64,000 nt of DNA from Bacteroidales bacterium UBA5429 (GTDB lineage: Bacteria; Bacteroidota; Bacteroidia; Bacteroidales; WCHB1-69). The number at the start of each line of letters is the position of its first letter. The stretch's first letter is position 1. Positions 1 to 8,134 of the stretch are shown piece after piece. Where the stretch lies: NCBI GenBank assembly GCA_002427605.1, contig DIRT01000017.1, positions 1 to 64,000 on the forward strand, given 5' to 3'. Below the pieces are notes generated by a model, which was given only the letters and a program-made list of their open reading frames with translations, made no database searches and was not told where the DNA came from. Both the position numbers and the translations under genes were made by a program.

Positions 1-224
1 CCTAATAAAAGGGGACACTTAAGACTATTATTGAAAGAAAAATAAAATATTTCATATGCAATTATTGTTTTTCCTTGAATTTCCTTAGCAATTTCCCTAA
101 ATAGATCTCTCTCTTTAATCAGGCTTCCATCAGACTTGATAAGCTTGTTGTTTTCATACTCAATGGGAATTGACAATGCAAGGGTAAATAAAAAAGTTGA
201 AAGTCGAAAGGCGAAATTGATCAC
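1..224 (-). other. Doubtful partial open frame running off the left edge
   Basis: On the minus strand a frame stays open from a TAG at 267-269 to the window edge. The only plausible early start is a GTG at 222-224. The downstream half reads like coding sequence, with charged stretches such as YENNKLIKSDGSLIKERD, but the upstream half passes through a heptamer repeat and overlaps a dispersed repeat. It may be the 5' end of a gene that continues outside the window or a decayed remnant. No family is recognised. Confidence 0.2.
198..215. repeat. Heptamer tandem repeat, GAAAGTC type
   Basis: The run reads as consecutive 7-base units GAAAGTC, GAAAGGC, GAAA. The same unit occurs at 11123-11140 and, inverted, at about 11742-11757. 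It is non-coding. Confidence 0.6.
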
Positions 225-374
225 ACATTCTCCTAAAGGTATAATGTTCCAGAGTGGGGAAACGAGCTAACCTAAAAGGGATGTTTGTTCTGCCCCCCAT
301 TTATTTAAAATCCCAAATAAGAAATAAGAAATAAGAAGTAATAAACAGAAAATCAAGCGGTTCCGTAATTCGTA
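214..374 (+). repeat. Dispersed intergenic repeat, copy A
   Basis: This stretch contains TTCCAGAGTGGGG at 247-259 and CTGCCCCCC at 290-298. They are followed by an A-rich AATAAGAAATAAG-type stretch and GAAAATCAAGCGG at 348-360. The same landmarks in the same order occur at about 11600-11745, and an inverted copy of the first half lies at about 11195-11275. There is no obvious transposase gene, so this looks like a small non-autonomous or REP/MITE-like element. The element class is inferred, and only the sequence similarity is seen. Confidence 0.55.
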
Positions 375-391
375 ATTCGTAATTCGTAATT
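364..391. repeat. Tandem heptamer CGTAATT x4
   Basis: Four perfect consecutive copies of the 7-base unit CGTAATT lie 10 bases upstream of a second heptamer array and about 60 bases from the 3' end of lipB. They resemble short tandemly repeated repetitive (STRR) sequences known from intergenic DNA of other bacteria. Confidence 0.85.
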
Positions 392-400
392 GTATTCATT

Positions 401-428
401 CCGCCTTCCGCCCTCCGCCTTCCGCCTT
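401..428. repeat. Tandem heptamer CCGCCTT x4
   Basis: Four consecutive 7-base units read CCGCCTT, CCGCCCT, CCGCCTT, CCGCCTT. One unit has a single substitution. The array is strikingly GC-rich compared with its surroundings and lies just beyond the end of lipB. Confidence 0.85.
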
Positions 429-449
429 TTTTTGATTTGAGATCCGAAA

Positions 450-1130
450 TTAAAAATCTCTCTGATTTAACAGTTCCACAAAACACCTCTCAAAAACCCT
501 CTTCACTTCGCTCATGGCGACCTCTTTTTGTAGCTCTTTTTGGATGGAGGTAACCCCTTTGTCGACAAATCCGCAAGGATTGATATGGTTGAAGTAGGAG
601 AGGTCCGTGTTGACATTCAGGGCGTACCCGTGCATGGTCACATAACGGGATGCTTTAACGCCGATAGCGCAGATTTTACGGGCCTGTGGCGTGCCGACAT
701 CCAGCCAAACTCCGGTGGCACCCTCCAAACGGGTTCCCACGATGCCATACTCGGCAATGGTCTGAATAATGCTCTCTTCAATCAGGTGGACGTAATCTTT
801 TAATCCTAAATGATAATTTTCCAGATCCAGAATAGGGTAGCCCACCAACTGTCCCGGACCGTGATACGTGATATCGCCACCCCGATTGGTTTTGAAAAAG
901 GTCGCATTGATAGAGTCTAAGAATGCCTGATTGACGAGCAAGTTGTTCTCAGCACCGCTTTTGCCCAATGTATAAACATGCGGATGTTCACACAGAATCA
1001 CTTTTTGAAGCGCCTCCGTTAACTGACCTAACTTTTTGGTTTCCAATATTTTATTAAAGATCTCTTCTTGTTGATGCCATGCTTGGGCATATTCGATCGT
1101 TCCCCAATCAATAAAATCCGGATTATGCAT
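450..1130 (-). CDS. lipB: Octanoyl-[acyl carrier protein]:protein N-octanoyltransferase LipB
   Basis: LipB transfers the octanoyl group from acyl carrier protein to the lipoyl domains of 2-oxoacid dehydrogenases and GcvH. This is the first step of lipoate synthesis, in the cytoplasm. The 226-residue protein has RGGDITYHG at 83-91, KICAIGVK with the catalytic lysine near 152, and NPCG with the catalytic cysteine at 186, all diagnostic of LipB. It overlaps the 3' end of lipA by 8 bases, so the two genes are probably translated from one message. The length is normal for the family. Confidence 0.97.
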   Translation of the reverse strand: MHNPDFIDWGTIEYAQAWHQQEEIFNKILETKKLGQLTEALQKVILCEHPHVYTLGKSGAENNLLVNQAFLDSINATFFKTNRGGDITYHGPGQLVGYPILDLENYHLGLKDYVHLIEESIIQTIAEYGIVGTRLEGATGVWLDVGTPQARKICAIGVKASRYVTMHGYALNVNTDLSYFNHINPCGFVDKGVTSIQKELQKEVAMSEVKRVFERCFVELLNQRDF

Positions 1131-1998
1131 GATTCTGTTTCTTTTGTTCCTCGATTTTCTTCAAAAATGATCTCTCAGCCATGTAGGAAGATCTTACCAA
1201 AGGAGCGCTCTCCACGCTTGAAAATCCCAATTCCAGCCCAATCTGTTTGTACTTTTCAAACTGTTCGGGAGTGATATAATCAACCACTTCAATATTCTCT
1301 TTGGTGGGCTGTAAATATTGTCCGATAGTGACCATTTGACAACCTATGGCAGCCACCTCTTTCAATAGTTCAATCACTTCCTCTTCCATTTCACCCAATC
1401 CGACCATAATTCCGGTTTTCGATATTTTTCCGGCATCAATAATGTGCTGGAGGGTTTCCATACTTTTGCGATAAGTCGCTTTACTGCGCACTTCAGGGGT
1501 TAATCTGGCAACGGTTTCCAGGTTGTGTGCAATAATATCAGGACCACCCTCGCAAACGATATCCACCAAAGTGCGGTCATAATCGGGAATGAGCAGTTCG
1601 ATAATGATATCCGGATTGAGTTCTCTCACCTTCTGGACACACGCTTTCCAATGTCCCGCTCCTTTGTCGGGCAGGTCGTCACGGTCAACAGAGGTAATCA
1701 CGCAATGTTTGAGTTGCATTAGTTGGATGCTTTTTGCCAACTTTTCCGGTTCTTCCGGATCGAGAGGGAGGGGTTTTCCGCTTTTGGTGGCACAGAATTT
1801 ACAAGTCCGGGTACAAATATCACCCATGATCATAAATGTGGCTGTTCCCAAGCTCCAGCACTCAGCCTTATTAGGGCATTTCCCACTACTACAGATGGTG
1901 TGCAGATGGTGTTCTTCAATCATCTTTTTGACAAAAGCGTAGTGTTCACCGCTCACCATAGTTGTTTTAAGCCAATCCGGTTTTCTTCTGATTTTCAT
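1123..1998 (-). CDS. lipA: Lipoyl synthase LipA (radical SAM)
   Basis: LipA inserts two sulfur atoms into protein-bound octanoyl groups to make lipoyl. With the start at 1998 the protein has 291 residues. The auxiliary [4Fe-4S] cysteines are C36, C41 and C47, and the radical SAM motif CTRTCKFC is at 62-69. The C-terminal RSSY motif, whose serine binds the auxiliary cluster, is present. The frame stays open to an ATG at 2025, but that start would overlap the upstream gene. The ATG at 1998 lies one base after the upstream stop and begins the conserved sequence, so it is preferred. Confidence 0.96.
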   Translation of the reverse strand: MKIRRKPDWLKTTMVSGEHYAFVKKMIEEHHLHTICSSGKCPNKAECWSLGTATFMIMGDICTRTCKFCATKSGKPLPLDPEEPEKLAKSIQLMQLKHCVITSVDRDDLPDKGAGHWKACVQKVRELNPDIIIELLIPDYDRTLVDIVCEGGPDIIAHNLETVARLTPEVRSKATYRKSMETLQHIIDAGKISKTGIMVGLGEMEEEVIELLKEVAAIGCQMVTIGQYLQPTKENIEVVDYITPEQFEKYKQIGLELGFSSVESAPLVRSSYMAERSFLKKIEEQKKQNHA

Positions 1999-1999
1999 T

Positions 2000-2737
2000 C
2001 TATTCTTTTTTCTTTTTTTGTTCAATAATATATTCGCTCATCAACTGATAGATCTTTTTGAGTTGTTCCTCATCCAGTTGAGCGACATGTTTTTGCATAA
2101 TGGAGTGATCCTCCCTTTGTGCGGGTCCCGTTTGCGCATCTGCAGGACACATCACTTTAATTTTTGCAACGGTCTGATCTATTAAGGGATATAGAATCTC
2201 AAAGGGGATTCCTGATCCCCCCAATATTTTTTTTGCCATATTAAAAAGGGCATTAGAAAAATTGGAAGCAAAAACAGCAGCCAAGTGCAATTGTTGTCTC
2301 TGTTCACTATTCATCGGATAGACGGCATCTGAAACGGTATGCGCCAGAGAGAGCAACTGTTGAGTCGTTTGCTCGTTATTCCCTTCAATACAGAGCGGTA
2401 CTTCTGGGAAATATTGTTGCTCTAAAAGCGATTTAGAGATGGTTTGAAAAGGGTAGAAGACCCCATAATTTTGCGTGTATGGAGCCAAAATCTCTTGCGG
2501 AAGAGATCCGGAAGTATGAGCCGCCATGGGCATTCTGAAAGGGATTTTTTGCAGCACCTCTTCATAAAAATCATCCTTAACCGCAAAAATATAGAGATCG
2601 GCATCCGAAGTTAAGCGAGATAAATCCCGTGCCGGTACAGATTCTATAACAGTTTGTGGTGCCAATTTTTGAGTCAAAACGTGGTATAACCAGTAGCCCA
2701 CATTTCCACTCCCGATAATGGCAATTTTTGAAAACAT
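2000..2737 (-). CDS. Rossmann-fold/DUF2520 family oxidoreductase-like protein
   Basis: This 245-residue protein starts with a nucleotide-binding glycine motif, IIGSGNVG (residues 7-14). It continues like the Rossmann plus DUF2520 family found widely in Bacteroidetes, which is distantly related to ProC and F420-dependent NADP reductases. The substrate is unknown for the family. It lies 7 bases after lon and 1 base before the preferred lipA start, so it is probably part of the lon-lipA-lipB transcription unit. That position does not establish a role in lipoate synthesis. Confidence 0.8.
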   Translation of the reverse strand: MFSKIAIIGSGNVGYWLYHVLTQKLAPQTVIESVPARDLSRLTSDADLYIFAVKDDFYEEVLQKIPFRMPMAAHTSGSLPQEILAPYTQNYGVFYPFQTISKSLLEQQYFPEVPLCIEGNNEQTTQQLLSLAHTVSDAVYPMNSEQRQQLHLAAVFASNFSNALFNMAKKILGGSGIPFEILYPLIDQTVAKIKVMCPADAQTGPAQREDHSIMQKHVAQLDEEQLKKIYQLMSEYIIEQKKKKE

Positions 2738-2744
2738 ATTGATA

Positions 2745-5186
2745 TTACTTCAAAAGATTGAATGCAATGGCGTCTTTCATATCACTAAAGTAGTGAAAAT
2801 TAACACCTTGGATAAAATCTTCTTTAATTTCTTTGATATCTTTTTTATTTTCGGTAGAGAGGACAATATCATTGATGCCGGCTCTTTTGGCAGCCAGAAT
2901 CTTCTCTTTGATTCCGCCCACAGGCAGCAGCTTACCACGGAGTGTGATTTCGCCTGTCATCGCCACTTTCTCTCTGATCAACCTTTGGGTGTAGGATGAA
3001 ATGATGGAGGTTAAAATCGTGATTCCGGCAGAAGGACCATCTTTGGGCGTGGCGCCTTCAGGTACGTGAATATGCACTTTGGTCTTTTCAAAGATCTTCG
3101 GATCGAGGTTATAATCAGCTGCATGCGCTTTGAGATACTCAAAAGCGATGGTTGCAGATTCTTTCATTACATCACCCAGATTTCCGGTCAGCGTAATTTC
3201 CCCTTTACCGGGATTCACAACCGATTCCACAAAAAGAATCTCTCCACCTACGGCTGTCCATGCCAAACCGGTAGCCACTCCGGGGATTTGTGCATCCAAA
3301 GAGCGCTCTTTTTGGAAAATAGGGGCTCCCAAGGCTTCTTCGATATCTTTTAACTTGATTACTCTGGATTTTAACCTTCCTTCTTGTACATAACAAGCGG
3401 CTCTTTTTCGGATTACCTTAGCGATTAGCTTTTCTAAATTACGTACTCCAGATTCTCTGGTATAATCAGAAACTATTTTTTCAATGATTTCATCTGAAAA
3501 AGTGAGCTTCTTTTTCTCCATTCCATTCTTTATGAGTTGCTTAGGAATCAAGTGTCTTTTGGCAATTTCAATCTTCTCTTCCATCAGATAACCCGCAATG
3601 TCGATGATCTCCATTCTGTCCAGCAATGCCGGATGGATATTTCCCAGGTTATTGGCTGTAGCGATAAAAAGTACTCTGGAAAGGTCGAAAGTAGTTTCCA
3701 GATAATTGTCGTAGAAAGCTGTATTTTGCTCAGGGTCAAGTACTTCGAGAAGAGCTGCTGAAGGGTCTCCTTGTACATTCATTCCCAAAATCTTGTCGAT
3801 CTCATCCAATACAAACACAGGATTAGCTTGTCCTGCTTTTCTCATACTTTGGATAATTCTTCCGGGCATCGCACCGATATAGGTTTTGCGGTGTCCCCGA
3901 ATTTCAGACTCATCTCTCAATCCTCCCAATGACATGCGGATATATTTTCTTCCCATGGCATCAGCGATGGACTTGCCCAACGAGGTTTTACCCACTCCCG
4001 GAGGACCTGCCAAACAAAGAATCGGGGATTTCATATCTCCTTTGAGCTTGAGAACAGCGAGATATTCGATGATTCTCTCTTTTACTTTATCCAATCCGTA
4101 GTGATCCCGATTGAGTATCTCTTCCGATTTTTGCAGGTCGAAATTGTCAGATACATACTCATTCCATGGCAGATCTACCAACAACTCCAGGTAGTTGAGC
4201 TGGATTGAGTAGTCGGGCGCCATGGGATTGGTTCGCTGTAACTTTTTAAGTTCTTTTTCAAAAAGCTCAGCTGTTTCTTTATTCCATTTTTTCTTGCCTG
4301 CCTTTTGAGTCAGTTCTTCAACATCCTTATCAGCAGGTGAGCCACCCAACTCTTGTTGAATCGCTTTCATCTGTTGATTCAGGAAGTACTCTTTCTGTTG
4401 CTTGTCAATCTCCTCTTTAGATCTGTTTTGGATCTGATGTTTGAGTTCTTGCAACTGAAGATCCTTATTGAGAAACTTTAATATTACTTTTCCTCTTTCG
4501 ACAATATCTTGTATTTCCAAAATATTTTGTTTCTCAACGATTGAAATCGAAAGATTTGAGGTAATAAAGTTCAATAAAAAAGAGGGACTTTCAATGTTAT
4601 TCAGAGCATGACTTGCCTCTTTTGCATTTTGGCTATTTAATTTTAAAATTTGAGTAGCCGTATCTTTGATGGAGTCCATGATCGCATTGAAAGTCTCACC
4701 GCTAATCACTTGAGGATCATGATCATTGGATAGGTATTCAACAGCTTTTGCTTTGTAGTAAGGCTCCGTTTGAGTCAGTTCAATCAGCTGGAAGCGTTTG
4801 ATCCCTTGCACAATAATGGTAACACTACCATCAGGCATGGACAAGTATTTGATAATTTTAGCGAGTGTTCCAACGCTATATAAATCCTCTTGAGTAGGAT
4901 CTTCAACATCAGTATCTTTTTGAGTAACTACACCAATTGGGGTGTTGGATCTGGAATATTCTTGAGTCAGTTTAATCGATTTACTTCTTCCAACGGTGAT
5001 TGGAATAACCATTCCCGGGAAAAGAACCGTATTTAAAAGGGGTAGGATAGGAATCTCATCGTTGATCACCTCTTCTTTCAGAGTTTTCTCATCTTCTAAG
5101 GAAAATATGGGGATAAAGTGAGATTCTTTATTTATTATGTCACTTATAGCAAATAGTTCATCTAGCATATCAGTCGTTTTTCTCAT
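2745..5186 (-). CDS. lon: ATP-dependent protease La (Lon)
   Basis: Lon is the soluble AAA+ serine-lysine protease that degrades damaged and regulatory proteins. The 813-residue product has the N-terminal LON substrate domain beginning near residue 45 (ILPLLNTVLFPG). The Walker A motif GPPGVGKTSLGK is near 392, followed by the Walker B FVLDEIDK. The proteolytic domain has the catalytic serine in DGPSAG near 716. The start at 5186 overlaps the upstream gene by 17 bases. A second ATG at 5168 lies one base after the upstream stop, as seen for lipA, and is an equally plausible start giving 807 residues. Confidence 0.97.
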   Translation of the reverse strand: MRKTTDMLDELFAISDIINKESHFIPIFSLEDEKTLKEEVINDEIPILPLLNTVLFPGMVIPITVGRSKSIKLTQEYSRSNTPIGVVTQKDTDVEDPTQEDLYSVGTLAKIIKYLSMPDGSVTIIVQGIKRFQLIELTQTEPYYKAKAVEYLSNDHDPQVISGETFNAIMDSIKDTATQILKLNSQNAKEASHALNNIESPSFLLNFITSNLSISIVEKQNILEIQDIVERGKVILKFLNKDLQLQELKHQIQNRSKEEIDKQQKEYFLNQQMKAIQQELGGSPADKDVEELTQKAGKKKWNKETAELFEKELKKLQRTNPMAPDYSIQLNYLELLVDLPWNEYVSDNFDLQKSEEILNRDHYGLDKVKERIIEYLAVLKLKGDMKSPILCLAGPPGVGKTSLGKSIADAMGRKYIRMSLGGLRDESEIRGHRKTYIGAMPGRIIQSMRKAGQANPVFVLDEIDKILGMNVQGDPSAALLEVLDPEQNTAFYDNYLETTFDLSRVLFIATANNLGNIHPALLDRMEIIDIAGYLMEEKIEIAKRHLIPKQLIKNGMEKKKLTFSDEIIEKIVSDYTRESGVRNLEKLIAKVIRKRAACYVQEGRLKSRVIKLKDIEEALGAPIFQKERSLDAQIPGVATGLAWTAVGGEILFVESVVNPGKGEITLTGNLGDVMKESATIAFEYLKAHAADYNLDPKIFEKTKVHIHVPEGATPKDGPSAGITILTSIISSYTQRLIREKVAMTGEITLRGKLLPVGGIKEKILAAKRAGINDIVLSTENKKDIKEIKEDFIQGVNFHYFSDMKDAIAFNLLK

Positions 5187-6339
5187 ACAGTGTACGCATT
5201 ATTTCTATAAAAGTTTCATTTAGTTCCATGTTTCTTCGTGCCATCATTGCTTTTTCTGAAGTAATGATTTTATTAAAGTTGTTTTTGCGATATCCTCCTA
5301 TAGGAGAGCCGGTCATGAAGTTCGCGACATAGAATCGTTGAAACTCTGCACCATATACGGAAGTGCAGATTCCCATAACAGTTCCGGAGTTGATAGCGAC
5401 GTTAATACCACATTTTGAGTGGTCCCCCATCATCAATCCGCAGAATTGTTGGCGGGTATGGTCAAATCTACGGGTTTTATAGTTCCATTGTCTGATCGAA
5501 CTGTAGTTGTTTTTAAGATTTGAGGTAATCGTGCCGGCACCAATATTGCACCAATGACCAATTACGGAATTACCTAAATAGCCATCATGAGCTTTATTGG
5601 AATAACCAAACATGACTGCATTTTCAACTTCACCACCCACTTTACAGAGCGGTCCAATGGTGGTTTCTCCGTAAATTTTAGCTCCCATTTTAACAATGGC
5701 ATCATCTAATATGGCTAAAGGTCCTCTTAAATGACTGCCCTCCATAACCGTAACATTTTTTCCGATATAGATGGGACCTTCTGTACAATTTAAAGTTGCT
5801 CCAAAGATTTTTGCTGTAGGATCAATATAGAGTTGTGAAGGATCTCCAAAAATCAGATTGTTATTTCGAACATTTTCAGAAATTGGAGTAGGAGATACTC
5901 TTTTCAAATCATTGATAATCTCTTCTCCATTATGCAGAAAGATTTCAAACTTCTCAGTCAGCTGAAAATAGGTTCCTTCAAATGGAATCTTTTGTAATGT
6001 TTCCCATTGAGAAAGCTGCTCAATAGAGGAAGTTCGCGCTGCAATGAGTTGATTCTCTTTTGATATCAACGCTTCATTCATTTGTAGTTGAGTGATCGCA
6101 GTAACAAGAGTTTCATTGGGGATGATATTGCCCGCAATGCAGATATTATCATCCGTAGTATGAACAGGATATGCTTTTTGAAGGTATTCCGGAGTCAACG
6201 GAGAAGTTTCTACTCCCAAAAAAATGTCCCATTTCTCTTGAATGGTAAAAATTCCAATCCGAATATGACTCATGGGTCGGAGGAAGGTGAAAGGGAGTAA
6301 GGATTCCCAATCTTCGTTGTCAAAAAGAATATAGTTCAT
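5170..6339 (-). CDS. GlmU-like sugar-nucleotidyltransferase family protein (alternative bacterial GlmU type)
   Basis: The 389-residue protein has a divergent N-terminal nucleotidyltransferase-like region without a clear GxGxR signature. It is followed from about residue 185 by a left-handed beta-helix of hexapeptide repeats (for example IGKNVTVMEGSHLRGP and IGHWCNIGAGTITSNLKNN). This architecture matches the Bacteroidetes family annotated as alternative GlmU, proposed to make UDP-GlcNAc for cell-wall precursors. The family role is a prediction. It is the first gene of the run ending with lipB and overlaps lon if lon starts at 5186. Confidence 0.8.
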   Translation of the reverse strand: MNYILFDNEDWESLLPFTFLRPMSHIRIGIFTIQEKWDIFLGVETSPLTPEYLQKAYPVHTTDDNICIAGNIIPNETLVTAITQLQMNEALISKENQLIAARTSSIEQLSQWETLQKIPFEGTYFQLTEKFEIFLHNGEEIINDLKRVSPTPISENVRNNNLIFGDPSQLYIDPTAKIFGATLNCTEGPIYIGKNVTVMEGSHLRGPLAILDDAIVKMGAKIYGETTIGPLCKVGGEVENAVMFGYSNKAHDGYLGNSVIGHWCNIGAGTITSNLKNNYSSIRQWNYKTRRFDHTRQQFCGLMMGDHSKCGINVAINSGTVMGICTSVYGAEFQRFYVANFMTGSPIGGYRKNNFNKIITSEKAMMARRNMELNETFIEIMRTLYEKND

Positions 6340-6354
6340 AGTTTACCCAATATA

Positions 6355-6387
6355 AAAAGAGGCTTTTCAATCAAATTAAAAAGCCTC
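6355..6387 (-). terminator. Intrinsic terminator after rpmE2
   Basis: Read on the minus strand, GAGGCTTTT and AAAAGCCTC form a 9-bp stem around an 11-base loop. TTTTTATA follows immediately. It lies 23 bases after the rpmE2 stop and just before the GlmU-like gene, so it should separate the two transcripts. Confidence 0.8.
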
Positions 6388-6409
6388 ACAAGTTATGATG
6401 TGAAAAATG

Positions 6410-6673
6410 TTATTCCTTTTTATCAAGATGTCTTTGATATTTACTACGGAATTTATCAACTCTACCCGCAGTATCGACTAATTTAACTTTTCCTGTGAAG
6501 AATGGGTGTGATGTGTTGGAAATCTCTAATTTTACTAGAGGATACTCGTTTCCATCTTCCCATACAATAGTGTCTTTAGTTTGAATTGTAGACTTACTTA
6601 GGAATGCAGTATCGTTAGACATATCTTTAAATACAACAGCTCTATACTCTTTTGGATGAATATCTTTTTTCAT
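6410..6673 (-). CDS. rpmE2: 50S ribosomal protein L31, type B
   Basis: The 87-residue protein is a structural component of the large ribosomal subunit. It starts MKKDIHPKEYR and keeps the family motif ISNTSHPFFTGK. It has no cysteines, so it is the zinc-independent (type B, C-minus) form of L31. In many bacteria this form replaces the zinc-binding form when zinc is scarce. It has its own -7 element at 6700-6707 and its own terminator, so it is probably a single-gene transcript. No zinc-uptake regulator site was recognised upstream. Confidence 0.96.
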   Translation of the reverse strand: MKKDIHPKEYRAVVFKDMSNDTAFLSKSTIQTKDTIVWEDGNEYPLVKLEISNTSHPFFTGKVKLVDTAGRVDKFRSKYQRHLDKKE

Positions 6674-6699
6674 TTTTTTAATGTTTTTGAATTGGTCGG

Positions 6700-6707
6700 C
6701 AAAAATA
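6700..6707 (-). promoter_or_regulatory. Bacteroidetes -7 element for rpmE2
   Basis: On the minus strand the sequence reads TATTTTTG, matching TAnnTTTG, followed by C. It lies 26 bases before the rpmE2 start codon. A matching TTG at the -33 spacing was not seen. Confidence 0.6.
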
Positions 6708-6798
6708 CAAAAAAATACAATACGCTCAGCCTCTATTCGCTATTTTTTTTGAAATAGTTAAATTCTTCTACAATATGTAACCTAAATTTTGTTCAGAA

Positions 6799-8124
6799 TT
6801 AAGATTTTCTACTTCGAATCATGGCAGTAGTTCTACTTTTCCCAACCCGAATCAAGTCGAGTAATGGTCTGAAAGCAGGACAATTATATGAACAAGATCC
6901 ACATTCAATGCAATCTAAAATGCCGTTGGCTTCACACGCTTCATAATCCTTCTTTTCAACTAAAGGTGCCAGTAAGTAAGGTTCTAGTCGCATAGGACAA
7001 CCTAATACACATTTACCGCAACGGATACAGTTTATCGTTTCACCGCGTTTGCTCTCTTTTTCATTCATAAAGAGGATGCTGGACATCCCTTTTACCGCAA
7101 AAGTATCAAGATTAGCGATCGCTTTTCCCATCATAGGACCACCGGAAATGACTTTACCGGTATCTTCCGGAATTCCCACATAATCCAGTATTTCTCTCAA
7201 TGGAGTACCCAGTCTGACACGCAAATTTTTTCTATTTTCCAAACTTTTACCTGATACGGTAAGGTGCGTTTCAATCAGTGGCTTATTCTTTTGAATAGCT
7301 TCATAAACAGCATAACAAGTGGTGATGTTATTCACAATTACGCCCACTTCGATAGGGAGTTTACCACTGGGAACGACCCTGTTTGTCAAGGCATGAATCA
7401 GCTGTTTTTCAGCACCTTGAGGATATTTGGTTTTGAGAGGATGTACTTGAATTTTAGGATAATCTTTGATCAGTTCCTGGAGGTGAGCGATCGCATCAGG
7501 TTTGTTGTTTTCGATACCAATCAGTGCTACCGGAGCACCGGAAGCAATCAGTAATGCCTCAATTCCAACCAAACACTCTTCTGCTTTTTCCAGCATCATG
7601 CGGTGGTCGGTAGTAATATAAGGTTCACACTCTACGGCATTGATAATCAGGTAATCCACCTTTTTATTTTCCGGAATCATGTATTTGACATGGGTAGGGA
7701 AACAAGCTCCTCCCAATCCGACAATACCACACTCCTTGATTTTATCGATGATCTCACTTTTGGACAGTGTAATCTCCTTTTTAAGCTCAGGAGTTGTATC
7801 AATATGTTCCATCCACTCATCTCCTTCTACTGCAATTTCAATAGCTGTACGTTTATAGCCCATAAAATCTGAAACCGGATCTATTTTGGTAACCGTTCCG
7901 GAGTAAGGAGAGTGAATATTGGCGCCAATAAATCCTTCCGCTTTGGCAATCAGTTGTCCCACTTTGACATGATCTCCTTTTTGCACAACAGGTGTAGATG
8001 GAGCTCCTAAGTTTTGATTCACAAATAGGGTTGCCTGTTTGGGTAAGGGAAAAACTTCAACCTCAACTCCTTTAGACAGCTTGTTATCTTCAGGGTGGAT
8101 ACCACCAATTTTAAATGTTTTCAT
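6799..8124 (-). CDS. rnfC: Electron transport complex subunit RnfC
   Basis: RnfC is the peripheral NADH-facing subunit of the Rnf ferredoxin:NAD+ oxidoreductase, which couples electron transfer to ion pumping. With the start at 8124 the protein has 441 residues, a normal length. It begins with an RnfC barrel-sandwich region (KTFKIGGIHPEDNK). The NADH/FMN site motif GLGGACFPTH is near residue 147. Two C-terminal [4Fe-4S] motifs follow, CIRCGKCVLGCP and CIECGSCSYNC. The frame is open 50 codons further upstream, but that stretch only shadows the rnfB 3' end. rnfB lies 10 bases upstream. No rnfD follows. Confidence 0.96.
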   Translation of the reverse strand: MKTFKIGGIHPEDNKLSKGVEVEVFPLPKQATLFVNQNLGAPSTPVVQKGDHVKVGQLIAKAEGFIGANIHSPYSGTVTKIDPVSDFMGYKRTAIEIAVEGDEWMEHIDTTPELKKEITLSKSEIIDKIKECGIVGLGGACFPTHVKYMIPENKKVDYLIINAVECEPYITTDHRMMLEKAEECLVGIEALLIASGAPVALIGIENNKPDAIAHLQELIKDYPKIQVHPLKTKYPQGAEKQLIHALTNRVVPSGKLPIEVGVIVNNITTCYAVYEAIQKNKPLIETHLTVSGKSLENRKNLRVRLGTPLREILDYVGIPEDTGKVISGGPMMGKAIANLDTFAVKGMSSILFMNEKESKRGETINCIRCGKCVLGCPMRLEPYLLAPLVEKKDYEACEANGILDCIECGSCSYNCPAFRPLLDLIRVGKSRTTAMIRSRKS

Positions 8125-8134
8125 ACGTTTCATC

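Noticed and set aside
301..486. Open frame of 61 codons before lipB
   Set aside because: Its sequence is the translation of the heptamer arrays and the dispersed repeat, so it is not credible as a gene.
6721..6798. Hairpin CTATTTTTTTTGAAATAG after rnfC
   Set aside because: The stem is A/T-only and imperfect, so it is not convincing as a terminator.
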